Shown: positions 1 to 7,392 of the stretch, piece after piece
How positions within the stretch are numbered: the first letter of the stretch is position 1
Layout: every line of letters starts with the position of its first letter
Assembly: GCA_050180235.1 (NCBI GenBank)
Contig: JBFXEJ010000087.1
Coordinates: 1-28,135 of the forward strand
Direction of reading: 5' to 3'
From: JAABRU01 sp050180235
GTDB taxonomy: Bacteria; Desulfobacterota; Desulfobacteria; Desulfobacterales; Desulfococcaceae
DNA: 28,135 nucleotides
Notes under the pieces: model-generated
What the model was told of the DNA's origin: nothing
Database searches by the model: none
What the model saw: the letters and a program-made list of their open reading frames with translations, nothing else
Made by a program: the position numbers and the translations under genes

Positions 1-192
1 GGTAGTGGGTCTGCACATACTGACAAAAAATTAACTATTTGATATTATTATATTTTAAAAAGTATACTGATTTTTGTCTATACATAATAAATACAAATAG
101 TTATACGATACATCCATGATACTGCTTATATTGATTATAAATAACATATTGATTTATATATTAAAAAAATCAGTATGAGCAGTCCCACTACC
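1..192. repeat. AT-rich element bounded by inverted repeats GGTAGTGGG...CCCACTACC
   Basis: The first ~25 bases (GGTAGTGGGTCTGCACATAC, then TGA) recur as a near-perfect reverse complement at about 168-192, with two or three mismatches. The ~140 bases between are very AT-rich and hold a smaller inverted pair (AACTATTTG at 33-41, CAAATAGTT at 95-103). No ORF fits inside. It looks like a small non-autonomous element or a transposon remnant. The left arm starts at base 1, so the true left boundary may lie outside. Family not recognised. Confidence 0.5.
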
Positions 193-267
193 TGAAAATA
201 TACTTATGAAACAACCCATGCCCCTCTCAGGAGGTGATTTTCTGAAAAAATCAATGGCGAGTTGGTA
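193..267. repeat. Truncated TACCAATTC-type mini-element
   Basis: The right end AATGGCGAGTTGGTA (253-267) matches the terminal inverted repeat of the intact copies at 20420-20519 and 27927-28052. Bases 193-209 are identical to the inner left part of the copy at 20433-20449. The outermost left terminus is missing, and the sequence abuts the inverted-repeat element at 1-192, which suggests one element truncated the other. Confidence 0.5.
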
Positions 268-289
268 TTACAGACTTTGCACTGTTTTG

Positions 290-1429
290 TCATGCTGCGG
301 CTGCATGAAGCCGGATAATTTCAATAACCAGTTCGGCTGTTTTTGACATATCGGCCAGGGACACGGATTCACTGATCGTGTGCATATCCCGCATTCCAGT
401 TCCCAGAACCCCCACAATAATTCCCTTTTCCACAAAAATATTGGCATCCGCTCCGCCGCCCGTGGTTTTGGGTACAAGCCTCATTCCCAGATTTTCCGCT
501 GCTTTCCGGGCATGGACAATGACCGGATGATCTTCGGGAATATCGGTGCGGTTGAAATCATGCTCCAGATGAATCTTCAGCGCAGGAAGTTCATCTTCCG
601 GGGATTTTTTTTCATTTTCAACCGCTTGACGGAAAGCTGAAAGAATTTCCTCTGTAACGGCCTCCAGTTTTTCCGGGCTGTGGCTTCTGGCTTCCCCTTT
701 AATCCGCACCAGCCTGGGAATGATATTGGTGGCAATACCGCCTTCTATGACACCGATATTGCAGGTAGTTTCAGCGTCAATGCGTCCGAGACTGAGTTTT
801 GCAATGGCTTTGGCAGCAATGGAAATGGCATTGATACCTTTTTCCGGCGCAACTCCGGCGTGGGCCTCTTTTCCATGCACCTCAATGTCGATCTTTTTGG
901 CTCCGGGTGCACGGGTGATGATAAATTCTGTATCTGTGGCATCCAAGGCATATCCGTATTTGGCTGTTATCAGACTGTAATCCAGATGCTTGGCTCCCAT
1001 CAGCCCGATTTCTTCACACACGGTCAGTACCAGTTCCAGCGGCCCGCAGGGAATATTCCGCTCCTGAATAACCCGGATGCTTTCCAGAAGCACCGCTATG
1101 GCGCTTTTGTCATCCGCTCCCAGAATGGTATCCCCCGCGCTTGTGAACACGCCGTCTTTGAAAAGCACTTTTACGCCTTTTCCAGGGCCGACTGTATCCA
1201 TATGCGCATTAAGCAGCAGTGGCGGAGCATTGCGGTTTCCTTTGAAACGGGCAATCAGGTTATTGGCGTTTGATCCGATTTTCGCGCCCGCATGGTCTGA
1301 AACTACCTCGGCTCCCATGGATTCCAGTATTTTTTTCAGTTCAAAAAAAATTCGGGCCTCATCTTTTGACACACTGTCAGTTTCTGCGAGAAACCGGAAT
1401 GTCTCTGCAAGTCTGTTCTGATCAATCAC
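290..1429 (-). CDS. M20-family metallopeptidase (peptidase T-like)
   Basis: A 379-residue cytoplasmic zinc-dependent exopeptidase or deacylase of the M20 (peptidase T / ArgE / DapE) superfamily. Visible motifs are the metal site HMD (H76, D78), GADDKS (bridging Asp D106), the catalytic pair EE (139-140), ALDATD (D163) and a late His in RDMHTISE. The lid/dimerisation domain lies between about residues 180 and 290. The start is GTG (1427-1429) with a G-rich Shine-Dalgarno AGGGGGG a few bases upstream; no upstream ATG fits better. There is no signal peptide. It is divergent from the tRNA-Sec gene and has no operon partner. The closest type is the PepT-like subgroup, but substrate cannot be read from sequence, so no symbol is given. 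Confidence 0.9.
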   Translation of the reverse strand: MIDQNRLAETFRFLAETDSVSKDEARIFFELKKILESMGAEVVSDHAGAKIGSNANNLIARFKGNRNAPPLLLNAHMDTVGPGKGVKVLFKDGVFTSAGDTILGADDKSAIAVLLESIRVIQERNIPCGPLELVLTVCEEIGLMGAKHLDYSLITAKYGYALDATDTEFIITRAPGAKKIDIEVHGKEAHAGVAPEKGINAISIAAKAIAKLSLGRIDAETTCNIGVIEGGIATNIIPRLVRIKGEARSHSPEKLEAVTEEILSAFRQAVENEKKSPEDELPALKIHLEHDFNRTDIPEDHPVIVHARKAAENLGMRLVPKTTGGGADANIFVEKGIIVGVLGTGMRDMHTISESVSLADMSKTAELVIEIIRLHAAAA

Positions 1430-1531
1430 TGCTGTTCCCCCCTATGAATTGTGTTAAATTAAATATTTGAAAAAAATATAATAAAAACAGAAATTATAAC
1501 GGCTTCGGCATTATGGTATGAAAAAACTTTG

Positions 1532-1558
1532 TTGACAAAAAACCAAAGCAAATATAAT
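1532..1558 (+). promoter_or_regulatory. Sigma-70 promoter of the tRNA-Sec gene
   Basis: A perfect -35 hexamer TTGACA (1532-1537) is followed by a perfect TATAAT (1553-1558). The spacing for this pair is 15 nt; an overlapping TAATAA (1555-1560) would give 17 nt. Transcription would start at about 1565-1570, just before the mature tRNA 5' end at 1575, as expected for a stable-RNA promoter. Confidence 0.7.
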
Positions 1559-1574
1559 AATAAACTCTTTTTAC

Positions 1575-1672
1575 GGAAGTGCACAGCTCACTGGTGGGGC
1601 TCCCGGACTTCAAATCCGGTGTGGGGCGTTAAAACCGTCCCGGGTGGGTTCGATTCCCATGCACTTCCGCCA
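1575..1672 (+). tRNA. selC: Selenocysteine tRNA (tRNA-Sec, anticodon TCA)
   Basis: The acceptor stem GGAAGTGC pairs with GCACTTCC over 8 bp, one longer than in normal tRNAs. It is followed by discriminator G1669 and an encoded CCA (1670-1672). The anticodon arm CCGGA-CTTCAAA-TCCGG has TCA at 1610-1612, which reads UGA. A long variable arm and a T arm with GGTTCGATTCC follow. The 95-nt body (without CCA), 8-bp acceptor and TCA anticodon together identify bacterial tRNA-Sec. A T-run starts right after CCA and may terminate transcription. selA, selB and selD are not in the window. The gene shows that the organism inserts selenocysteine at UGA, so in-frame TGA codons elsewhere in the genome need caution. 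Confidence 0.97.
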
Positions 1673-1711
1673 TTTTTTCTTACCTCAGAATTTTCCCGGT
1701 CTGAAACAGTG

Positions 1712-2449
1712 ATGAGACAAAAACTGAAATTCTTCTGCCTCGTTTTTCCGCTACTTTTTTCCGCCTGCGCGTCTGCAACTCCTCCGCCTGTACCAAAAAA
1801 GGAATGCGTGATTCTGCTGCATGGTCTGGCAAGAACCCCGCGTTCCATGAAAAAACTGGAAAAACATCTTTCTGACAAAGGCTATAATGTCATCAATGCC
1901 GGATATCCCTCAACCAGTGAAACGGTTAAGACTCTTGCGGAAAAATATATTCCGGATGCCATAACCGCGTGCGAAAAATTTCAGCCGGAAAAAATACATT
2001 TTGTCACCCATTCTCTGGGCGGAATCCTTGTGCGTCAGTATCTGCAAAATCAAAATCTTCCTGAAGGTTCCCGGATTGTGATGCTCAGTCCGCCAAACAA
2101 AGGAAGTGAGCTGGCAGATTATCTCAAAGGGCTGCGGTTTTACAAATGGCTTAACGGCCCGGCAGGTCAGGAACTGGGAACCGATCCCCGCAGTGTTCCC
2201 AATATGCTCAAACCTGTAAATGCCGAAATCGGTGTAATTACCGGAAACCGAAGTTTCAATCCCCTTTATTCCCAACTCATATCCGGCCAGGATGACGGCA
2301 AGGTGTCTGCGGAGCGTGCAAAAATGAAGGAAATGAGGGATTTTATCGTAATCCCCGCCACACACACCTTTATCATGAACCATCCCCAGGCAATGATTCA
2401 GATTCTTTCCTTTCTGGAAAAGGGAAAATTTTCACACAGAGCGGAGTAA
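1712..2449 (+). CDS. Lipoprotein alpha/beta-hydrolase (lipase/esterase-like)
   Basis: A 245-residue protein starting at ATG 1712. The reading frame is open further upstream, but that part runs through the tRNA and is not used. The N-terminus is a lipoprotein signal: basic MRQKLK, a hydrophobic stretch and lipobox LFSAC with lipidated C19. The mature part begins with a Pro-rich linker, then HGLART (oxyanion region, near residue 37), nucleophile elbow THSLGG (S101), a likely Asp region GQDDGK and a late His in ATHTF. This order is that of small bacterial triacylglycerol-lipase/PGAP1-like hydrolases. It is predicted to be anchored in the cell envelope and to hydrolyse lipid or ester substrates; the substrate is unknown. 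It lies 39 nt after tRNA-Sec on the same strand. Confidence 0.85.
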   Translation: MRQKLKFFCLVFPLLFSACASATPPPVPKKECVILLHGLARTPRSMKKLEKHLSDKGYNVINAGYPSTSETVKTLAEKYIPDAITACEKFQPEKIHFVTHSLGGILVRQYLQNQNLPEGSRIVMLSPPNKGSELADYLKGLRFYKWLNGPAGQELGTDPRSVPNMLKPVNAEIGVITGNRSFNPLYSQLISGQDDGKVSAERAKMKEMRDFIVIPATHTFIMNHPQAMIQILSFLEKGKFSHRAE

Positions 2450-2588
2450 GTTTTTCTGCTGTGTCCGGATCGTTTTTCCTGTCAGGAGATTTCCCAAAAT
2501 AAAAATATCCGTTTTTTAACAGCAAAATGCAGGTGGCAAAAATTTTATGCCCCTGCAGCCGGGCAGATTATTTTGGGGAAAATCTTTT

Positions 2589-2674
2589 GGAGTCTGTATC
2601 AAAACAGACTGTTATAAATCCTCATGGTTTTCCGGACAGAAAATTTGTGCAGGTTATTTTTTTACAGACCCTTA
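2589..2674. repeat. Mini-element with GTCTGTA termini (copy without insertion)
   Basis: The bottom strand reads AAGGGTCTGTAAAAAAATAA at one end and the top strand GGAGTCTGTATCAAAA at the other. The same two ends and interior (for example CTGTCCGGAAA) recur at 20339-20549. Between them, this copy has TTTATAACAG where the other carries an extra 100-bp element, so it represents the empty site. The GTCTGTAA terminus supplies the last codons and stop of waaA. Confidence 0.65.
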
Positions 2675-3939
2675 CGGGCGGGCCAGAAACATTCATTTGC
2701 ATATCTTTCAATCACCTGGCAGGCCTGTGCTGTCCCCCCCCGCCGTTCTTCCAGATATTTCCGGGCAGATTCTCTGACAGATGCCTTTGAAACCGGATAG
2801 CTGAGATCATGTATCAGAAAATCTGCCGCATTTTTCCAAGTCTCTGCAATGCGCACCAGGCCCCTGTCAAAAATTTCCCTGCCCACCCATGCAAAATCAT
2901 TCCAGTAAGGTCCGATTACAGGACGCAGACCGGAGACCAGAGGTTCAATGAAATTCTGACCGCCCAGAGGAGCCAGACTGCCACCCACAAATGCCGCATC
3001 CGCTGCCTCATACGCTGACAGCAGTTCTCCAAGAGTGTCCCATAAAATCACAGTTCCGGAAGAAACCGGACCTTTGATCCCTGAACGCAGACACCAGGGA
3101 ATGCACATGCGAACCAGAGTTTTTTTCCAGTATTCCAGCCTGTGAAAATGACGGGGAAACAGACCAGTGACGGTTTCCGGCATTTCAGTGTGCACCTTCC
3201 GGATGATATTTTCAGCATCCATTTCCTCTTCCCGGCGCACCGAACCAAGCACCAGAAAGGGATGGACAATCATCTGTCGAATGAAATTTTCATTTACCCT
3301 GCCGGGCATATGCAGGGGAATGCGGTCAAACTTGATATTGGACATCAGTCCGATATTTTCCCTGCCAAACAGCAGACCAAAGCGTTCCGCATCTTCCAAA
3401 GAAACGGCCAGCACCTGATCCGGCCGCAGGGATTTCCACACCGAAGGCCGCAAGCGGTAACGCTGCAGGCTGCGGGGGGAAATTCTGCCGTTGAGAATCA
3501 GTATCCGGGTTCCGGACTGTTTCAGTGCTGCCAGCAGCCCCGGCCAGATTTCTGTTTCCAGCAGTATCATGAGTTTCGGGCGCACCTGTTTTACAGCTTT
3601 TTTCATCAGAGAGGGGCGGTCAAAGGGAAAATATGCTGTGCATACATTTCCGATTACGGAGGATGAAAAAGAAGTTTCTGCAATCAGCTTTTCCAGCAGT
3701 TCAATACCCTGCCGGGTGTTTGAGGTTATCAGCACATTAAGTGGCAGATGCGGATGCAGGTTTTTGATAATCTCCGCGGTCAGCCATGCCTCTCCCACTG
3801 ACGCGGACTGTATCCACAAATCCGCATACGGCAGAGGATGCCGAAGTGTCCGCTGTGCAAAACCTTCGGCAATGCGGGGATTTCGGCTGAGAAAAGGAAT
3901 TGCAATCCCCCATATCTGTTCGTAAAGAAAAAAAAGCAT
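2662..3939 (-). CDS. waaA: 3-deoxy-D-manno-octulosonic acid (Kdo) transferase
   Basis: A membrane-associated glycosyltransferase (GT30) that adds Kdo from CMP-Kdo to lipid A precursor in LPS core synthesis. Translated from ATG 3939 it has 425 residues, the usual family length. The N-terminus FLYEQIWG and a short hydrophobic segment match the membrane-anchoring start. Catalytic-region motif QSASVGE (E50) and the C-terminal donor-site region AFVGGSLAPLGGQNFIEP are present. The frame stays open to an ATG at 4086 (474 residues), but the extra 49 residues are not family-like and no strong Shine-Dalgarno selects either start. The last residues K-G-L and the stop are encoded by the terminal repeat of a mini-element (2589-2674), so the natural C-terminus may have been replaced. 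Its presence indicates an LPS-bearing Gram-negative cell. Confidence 0.92.
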   Translation of the reverse strand: MLFFLYEQIWGIAIPFLSRNPRIAEGFAQRTLRHPLPYADLWIQSASVGEAWLTAEIIKNLHPHLPLNVLITSNTRQGIELLEKLIAETSFSSSVIGNVCTAYFPFDRPSLMKKAVKQVRPKLMILLETEIWPGLLAALKQSGTRILILNGRISPRSLQRYRLRPSVWKSLRPDQVLAVSLEDAERFGLLFGRENIGLMSNIKFDRIPLHMPGRVNENFIRQMIVHPFLVLGSVRREEEMDAENIIRKVHTEMPETVTGLFPRHFHRLEYWKKTLVRMCIPWCLRSGIKGPVSSGTVILWDTLGELLSAYEAADAAFVGGSLAPLGGQNFIEPLVSGLRPVIGPYWNDFAWVGREIFDRGLVRIAETWKNAADFLIHDLSYPVSKASVRESARKYLEERRGGTAQACQVIERYANECFWPARKGL

Positions 3940-4199
3940 TTTATGGTGATTTGCTTTCAAATTCTGTTTTTCGTGTTTTGCGGTTGAAAAAAACAGGATT
4001 TCTTCAATACCGTCCATGTCCTGTTTTTTGCTGTGAAAAAGAATAAAGTGTTTTATCAAGTCTGTACAGGAAGTTTTTGTGTGCATGACATAAGTGTAAT
4101 TTCAGTCTGACTTCTCCTGCACCGGACATCTGCTTCAGGAGGATGATGCCTGAAAACAGATAACCGATCTGACTGCTTTAAATACAAAATTCACAATTT

Positions 4200-4649
4200 T
4201 CATTTCAATGGCAAAAAGGAAAGCCATCTGCTGAAAAAGGCAACTGCTTCAGGACTGCTCTGCATTGCTGAAACAATGTGTTTTCCTAATGCGCCTCCGC
4301 CGATGGCATAATATCCAATGGCAAAACCGCCCAAAGCAATAAAACCGATGGATAATCCGCCTGCGGCAATGCAGCCGATGGCAAGTCCGCCGAAAACAAA
4401 CAGACCAAGTCCCACACCGGCTATAGTCACGATGCCTGCTGCCATTCCTCCGAAGGCAATACCGCCCACTGCAAGACCTCCGACAGCAATCCAGCCTTTG
4501 GCAATGTCTCCGATGGCAATGATACCATGTGCCCGGCCCCGGATTTCATTTTTTGCCGGATCAGGCCCAATGGCAATGTCCAAAAGTGGCAGACCGCAGA
4601 ATGTGGCTGCTGACCGTTTGCGTATGCACTGATAATTTGGCTGGGGCAT
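4200..4649 (-). CDS. Hydrophobic Ala/Gly pentapeptide-repeat protein
   Basis: A 149-residue protein with a good Shine-Dalgarno (GAGGAAAG before ATG 4649). About residues 42-124 consist of some 16 consecutive five-residue units of the form A-x-G-x-[I/L/V/F], for example AVGGL AVGGI AFGGM, with few breaks. The periodicity of five resembles the quadrilateral beta-helix pentapeptide repeats, but Asn/Asp and other polar residues are almost absent. The segment could instead be membrane-embedded. The N-terminus is polar (MPQPNYQCIRKR) and the C-terminus ends in SRWLSFLPLK. No enzymatic motif is seen. Neighbours do not suggest a function. I do not recognise a named family. The gene call is supported by the RBS and the strict protein periodicity. 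Confidence 0.75.
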   Translation of the reverse strand: MPQPNYQCIRKRSAATFCGLPLLDIAIGPDPAKNEIRGRAHGIIAIGDIAKGWIAVGGLAVGGIAFGGMAAGIVTIAGVGLGLFVFGGLAIGCIAAGGLSIGFIALGGFAIGYYAIGGGALGKHIVSAMQSSPEAVAFFSRWLSFLPLK

Positions 4650-4712
4650 ATTCTTTCCTCGTTCAATTTGTCATTATATAAATCAAAGGTTAAATTTAGT
4701 ATTTGAAATCAG

Positions 4713-5369
4713 TCATATAGCAGAGGTAGTTGTACCATTTAAATAATCGACAGCTATTTTCAGGATCTCATCAATTTTCGGAAGATTTTGAAGACCGTTT
4801 TCATTTTTGGAATATGTAAAAGATGCCCAGCGATTCTCTTTATTTGCCAAATATTCAAACTCTGATCGTTGTGCTGAAATTTTTCCTCCGATTAGGAAAT
4901 AAGGGACTCCCTTCTGTCTATAGTTTTCTCTGAGTTTTTTGGCTTTCTCAATACCGGGCTTGGTGAGGACGACTTTGATTTCAAAAACGGCGGAACGCTC
5001 TCCATTTTGAATGAATAAATCAGGGTCGCGTGAGATTTCACGTACTTTGGAATCGGAGCAGCAGTTTCGTTCGATTTTTACGGCTGGTACAGAATGTTCG
5101 ATATATGGAACGATGATGGAACAGACAACCTGTTCAAAAAACATGCCAGTGATGGAGCCAATATTACCAGAACTGGATTCAACTGATGGAATTTTTACAA
5201 TTTCATGGGCAGCTTCATAGGGCACCCAATGCAATGATTTGATGATTTCATGAAGAGAATTATTGCCATCAGAATTATATTTTCCAATTTCTGTATAAAA
5301 AGAACATAACTCATCTGCAAAACTTTTCCAGATTTTTTCGTATCTCTGTTTTATTGAATGTATATCCAT
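4713..5369 (-). CDS. PD-(D/E)XK nuclease-like protein (orphan restriction-type endonuclease?)
   Basis: A 218-residue protein starting at ATG 5369 with Shine-Dalgarno AGGAGAT. The core RDPDLFIQ (P116-D117) followed 13 residues later by FEIKV (E130, K132) is the PD...ExK metal-binding signature of the restriction-endonuclease fold. A preceding helix GSITGMFFEQVV supplies an acidic residue (E79) at the usual place. A helix-rich N-terminus and a C-terminal extension follow the size pattern of type II restriction enzymes. No DNA methyltransferase is adjacent. Codon use is more AT-rich than in the housekeeping genes on either side, consistent with acquisition. It may be a solitary or degenerate restriction enzyme or a nuclease of another system. 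Function is inferred from the motif only. Confidence 0.75.
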   Translation of the reverse strand: MDIHSIKQRYEKIWKSFADELCSFYTEIGKYNSDGNNSLHEIIKSLHWVPYEAAHEIVKIPSVESSSGNIGSITGMFFEQVVCSIIVPYIEHSVPAVKIERNCCSDSKVREISRDPDLFIQNGERSAVFEIKVVLTKPGIEKAKKLRENYRQKGVPYFLIGGKISAQRSEFEYLANKENRWASFTYSKNENGLQNLPKIDEILKIAVDYLNGTTTSAI

Positions 5370-5656
5370 AAATATCTCCTAAATATATGTGCATAACTAA
5401 CAGGATTTACTTAAATCGGAAATTACGGCATTTGGTTTTCAGCTATCTGATTTTACATAAATTGATTTTGCGCGGTGCAACATTGGGATTCATAAATTAA
5501 TATGTCAAAATTCAATTGCATAACTTCCACTGTTAACTTGGAATCGTGGAATCGGGATATACTGTTTCTTTCATATCATTGATTATACATATTTTTTATA
5601 AAAATATGGCAATTTGAATGTGATATGGAAACATACATATCGCAGAAACTCCTTCT
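5370..5656. other. AT-rich intergenic region, no gene seen
   Basis: A spacer of 287 bp between the nuclease-like gene and cdsA. It contains the nuclease RBS at its left edge and is otherwise AT-rich. No supported ORF, strong hairpin or repeat shared with the other spacers was seen. Confidence 0.5.
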
Positions 5657-6469
5657 TTATACCCATAAGATATACTTCTTGAAAAAATAGGCAAGGGGAA
5701 GGGCAAAAAGCAGCGCGTCAATGCGATCAAGAATGCCGCCGTGTCCGGGCAGGATACCTCCGGAATCTTTGACACCTGCCGCGCGTTTGAACTGGGACTC
5801 AAACAGATCTCCGATCTGCCCGGCTATGCCAATGCAGAGAAAAAAAACAATGCTTTGCACCCAGGGCATACGGGAGAGGAAAATAATTTTGATGATGGAA
5901 CCAATCAGCACATTTGCAGCCAGACCGCCCAGCGAACCTTCCACTGTTTTGCCCGGACTGACCGAGGGACAGAGTTTGTGCTTTCCAAAATAGGTTCCTG
6001 CATACAGTGCGCCGATGTCTCCGGCAAATACAATTGCCAGAAGCATGAAAAACCATAACATTCCGTCATTTCCGTTGCGGATGAGAATGGCAAAGGAAAG
6101 AAATACCGGGATATAGACAAAAGCCTGAATTCCCTGCGCTGTTTTTTCCAGAACTCCGGGATCATTTTTGAAATGCGTGATGGAATACAAAGCGCAGACA
6201 ATAACGTGAACACCGGCAATGCAGAGGATGAGATCCGTGGTGAATTTATTGGCCGCAAGGACAGTGGATATTCCGCTTATCATGCTGAAAAGCGGCACAA
6301 AAGACAGCAGCCCGCTCATCTCTCCTTTTGCCGTGATGCGGAAATATTCTCCCAGACACAAAAGGCAGATAAGAGCCACAAAAACCGTAAACACAATGCC
6401 GCCTTTATATACAAGAAAAATCAGAAAAGGAAGCGCGGTCAGTCCGGTAATCCAGCGTTGTGCATACAT
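5657..6469 (-). CDS. cdsA: Phosphatidate cytidylyltransferase
   Basis: A 270-residue integral membrane enzyme making CDP-diacylglycerol from CTP and phosphatidic acid, the branch point of phospholipid synthesis. About seven or eight hydrophobic segments are visible, beginning with LTALPFLIFLVY. The C-terminal family signature is complete: SQFKRAAGVKDSGG, then LPGHGGILDRID with the catalytic/metal-binding aspartates, preceded by SPGKTVEGSLGG. The start is ATG 6469. It is the last gene of the rho-to-cdsA block. It is separated from uppS by 188 bp holding two hairpins, so it may be transcribed partly from its own promoter. Confidence 0.96.
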   Translation of the reverse strand: MYAQRWITGLTALPFLIFLVYKGGIVFTVFVALICLLCLGEYFRITAKGEMSGLLSFVPLFSMISGISTVLAANKFTTDLILCIAGVHVIVCALYSITHFKNDPGVLEKTAQGIQAFVYIPVFLSFAILIRNGNDGMLWFFMLLAIVFAGDIGALYAGTYFGKHKLCPSVSPGKTVEGSLGGLAANVLIGSIIKIIFLSRMPWVQSIVFFLCIGIAGQIGDLFESQFKRAAGVKDSGGILPGHGGILDRIDALLFALPLAYFFKKYILWV

Positions 6470-6539
6470 ATATTTTTTTCCTTTTTTTCAGGGCAGAATA
6501 TAAGTACTCAACCGAAAGTTTTCCGGTATTCAAAAACCC

Positions 6540-6558
6540 GGATTTTTAGGAAAAATCC
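6540..6558. terminator. Second hairpin between uppS and cdsA
   Basis: GGATTTTT (6540-6547), a 3-nt loop, and AAAAATCC (6551-6558) form an 8-bp stem. On the minus strand it is followed by GGG and then a short T-run. It has the same design as the terminator at 6584-6614 (GC block, T5, 3-nt loop, A5, GC block), suggesting a duplicated or weak second terminator. Confidence 0.5.
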
Positions 6559-6579
6559 CGGATTTTCTGAAAACTGTAT

Positions 6580-6614
6580 AAAAAAAACCGGGTTTTTGGG
6601 AAAAACCCGGTTTT
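6580..6614 (-). terminator. Intrinsic terminator downstream of uppS
   Basis: A perfect 14-bp stem, AAAACCGGGTTTTT against its complement (6584-6597 and 6601-6614), with a 3-nt loop. On the minus strand the stem runs into eight T residues. It lies 43 nt after the uppS stop codon. It would end the frr-uppS transcript before cdsA, at least partly. Confidence 0.8.
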
Positions 6615-6657
6615 GCAGACATATGGAAATTTGGGCTGGCTTTTCTGAAACCCGTTT

Positions 6658-7392
6658 TTACAGCACTTTGCCGAATCTGCGTTCACGGCTCTGGAAATTC
6701 TTCAGAATTTCAAGCAGTTCCTCTTTGCTGAAATCCGGCCACAGGGTGTCAGTCACAAAGATTTCCGCATACGCGATCTGCCAGAGAAGAAAATTGCTGA
6801 TGCGCATTTCCCCGCTGGTACGGATGAGCAGATCCGGGTCAGGCATACCTTTGGTGTACAGATGATCCGAGATCATTTCCGGGCTTATGGCATCCACAGC
6901 AATCTGTCCCTGCTGAACTTCATGCGCAATCTGCCGCACCATCCGGGTAATTTCATCCCGGCTGCCGTAACTTAGGGCCAGATTGAGAATCATGCCTGTA
7001 CTGTTCTGCGTCATGGATTTGGTCAGTTCAATCTGTTTCTGCACATCATCAGGCAGACGTTCTGTCTGTCCGATGACATTGAAACGGATATTGTTTTCAA
7101 CCATATCCTGCTGCTCGGAGCGTAGAAATTTTTTCAGGATGGACATCAGGGCAGCAACTTCGGTTTTGGGACGCTGCCAGTTTTCCGTGGAAAACGCGTA
7201 AAGGGTCAGCACTCCAATTCCCAATTCCCGTGCTGCCCGGACAATTTCCCTTACCACATTTGCGCCCCGTTCATGACCTTTGACCCGGTTCATGAGCTTT
7301 TTTTTCGCCCATCTGCCGTTTCCGTCCATGATAATGGCAAGGTGCGCGGGGAGTCTGGCCGGATCAGGACCGGCTGGGGTATCAGATTTCAA
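6658..7392 (-). CDS. uppS: Undecaprenyl (isoprenyl) diphosphate synthase, cis-prenyltransferase
   Basis: Condenses isopentenyl diphosphate onto farnesyl diphosphate to make the lipid carrier for peptidoglycan and LPS. The signature IIMDGNGRWA contains the catalytic Asp (residue 23 from the chosen start); further motifs are HERGANVV, YAFSTENW, LSYGSRDEI and the C-terminal PDLLIRTSGE and LLWQIAYAE. I chose TTG 7392: it sits after AAGGAAATCC, overlaps the frr stop by 11 nt and gives 244 residues, near the family norm. The frame is open to an ATG at 7488, which would overlap frr by 107 nt and add non-conserved residues. Coupling to frr translation is likely. Confidence 0.93.
   Translation of the reverse strand: MKSDTPAGPDPARLPAHLAIIMDGNGRWAKKKLMNRVKGHERGANVVREIVRAARELGIGVLTLYAFSTENWQRPKTEVAALMSILKKFLRSEQQDMVENNIRFNVIGQTERLPDDVQKQIELTKSMTQNSTGMILNLALSYGSRDEITRMVRQIAHEVQQGQIAVDAISPEMISDHLYTKGMPDPDLLIRTSGEMRISNFLLWQIAYAEIFVTDTLWPDFSKEELLEILKNFQSRERRFGKVL

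Noticed and set aside
4318..4632. Pro-rich plus-strand frame opposite the pentapeptide-repeat gene
   Set aside because: It mirrors the five-codon periodicity of the minus-strand gene and has no ribosome binding site; the minus-strand gene has a good one.
6173..6865. 230-codon plus-strand frame across the cdsA-uppS junction
   Set aside because: Antisense to two conserved genes and running through the terminator hairpins.
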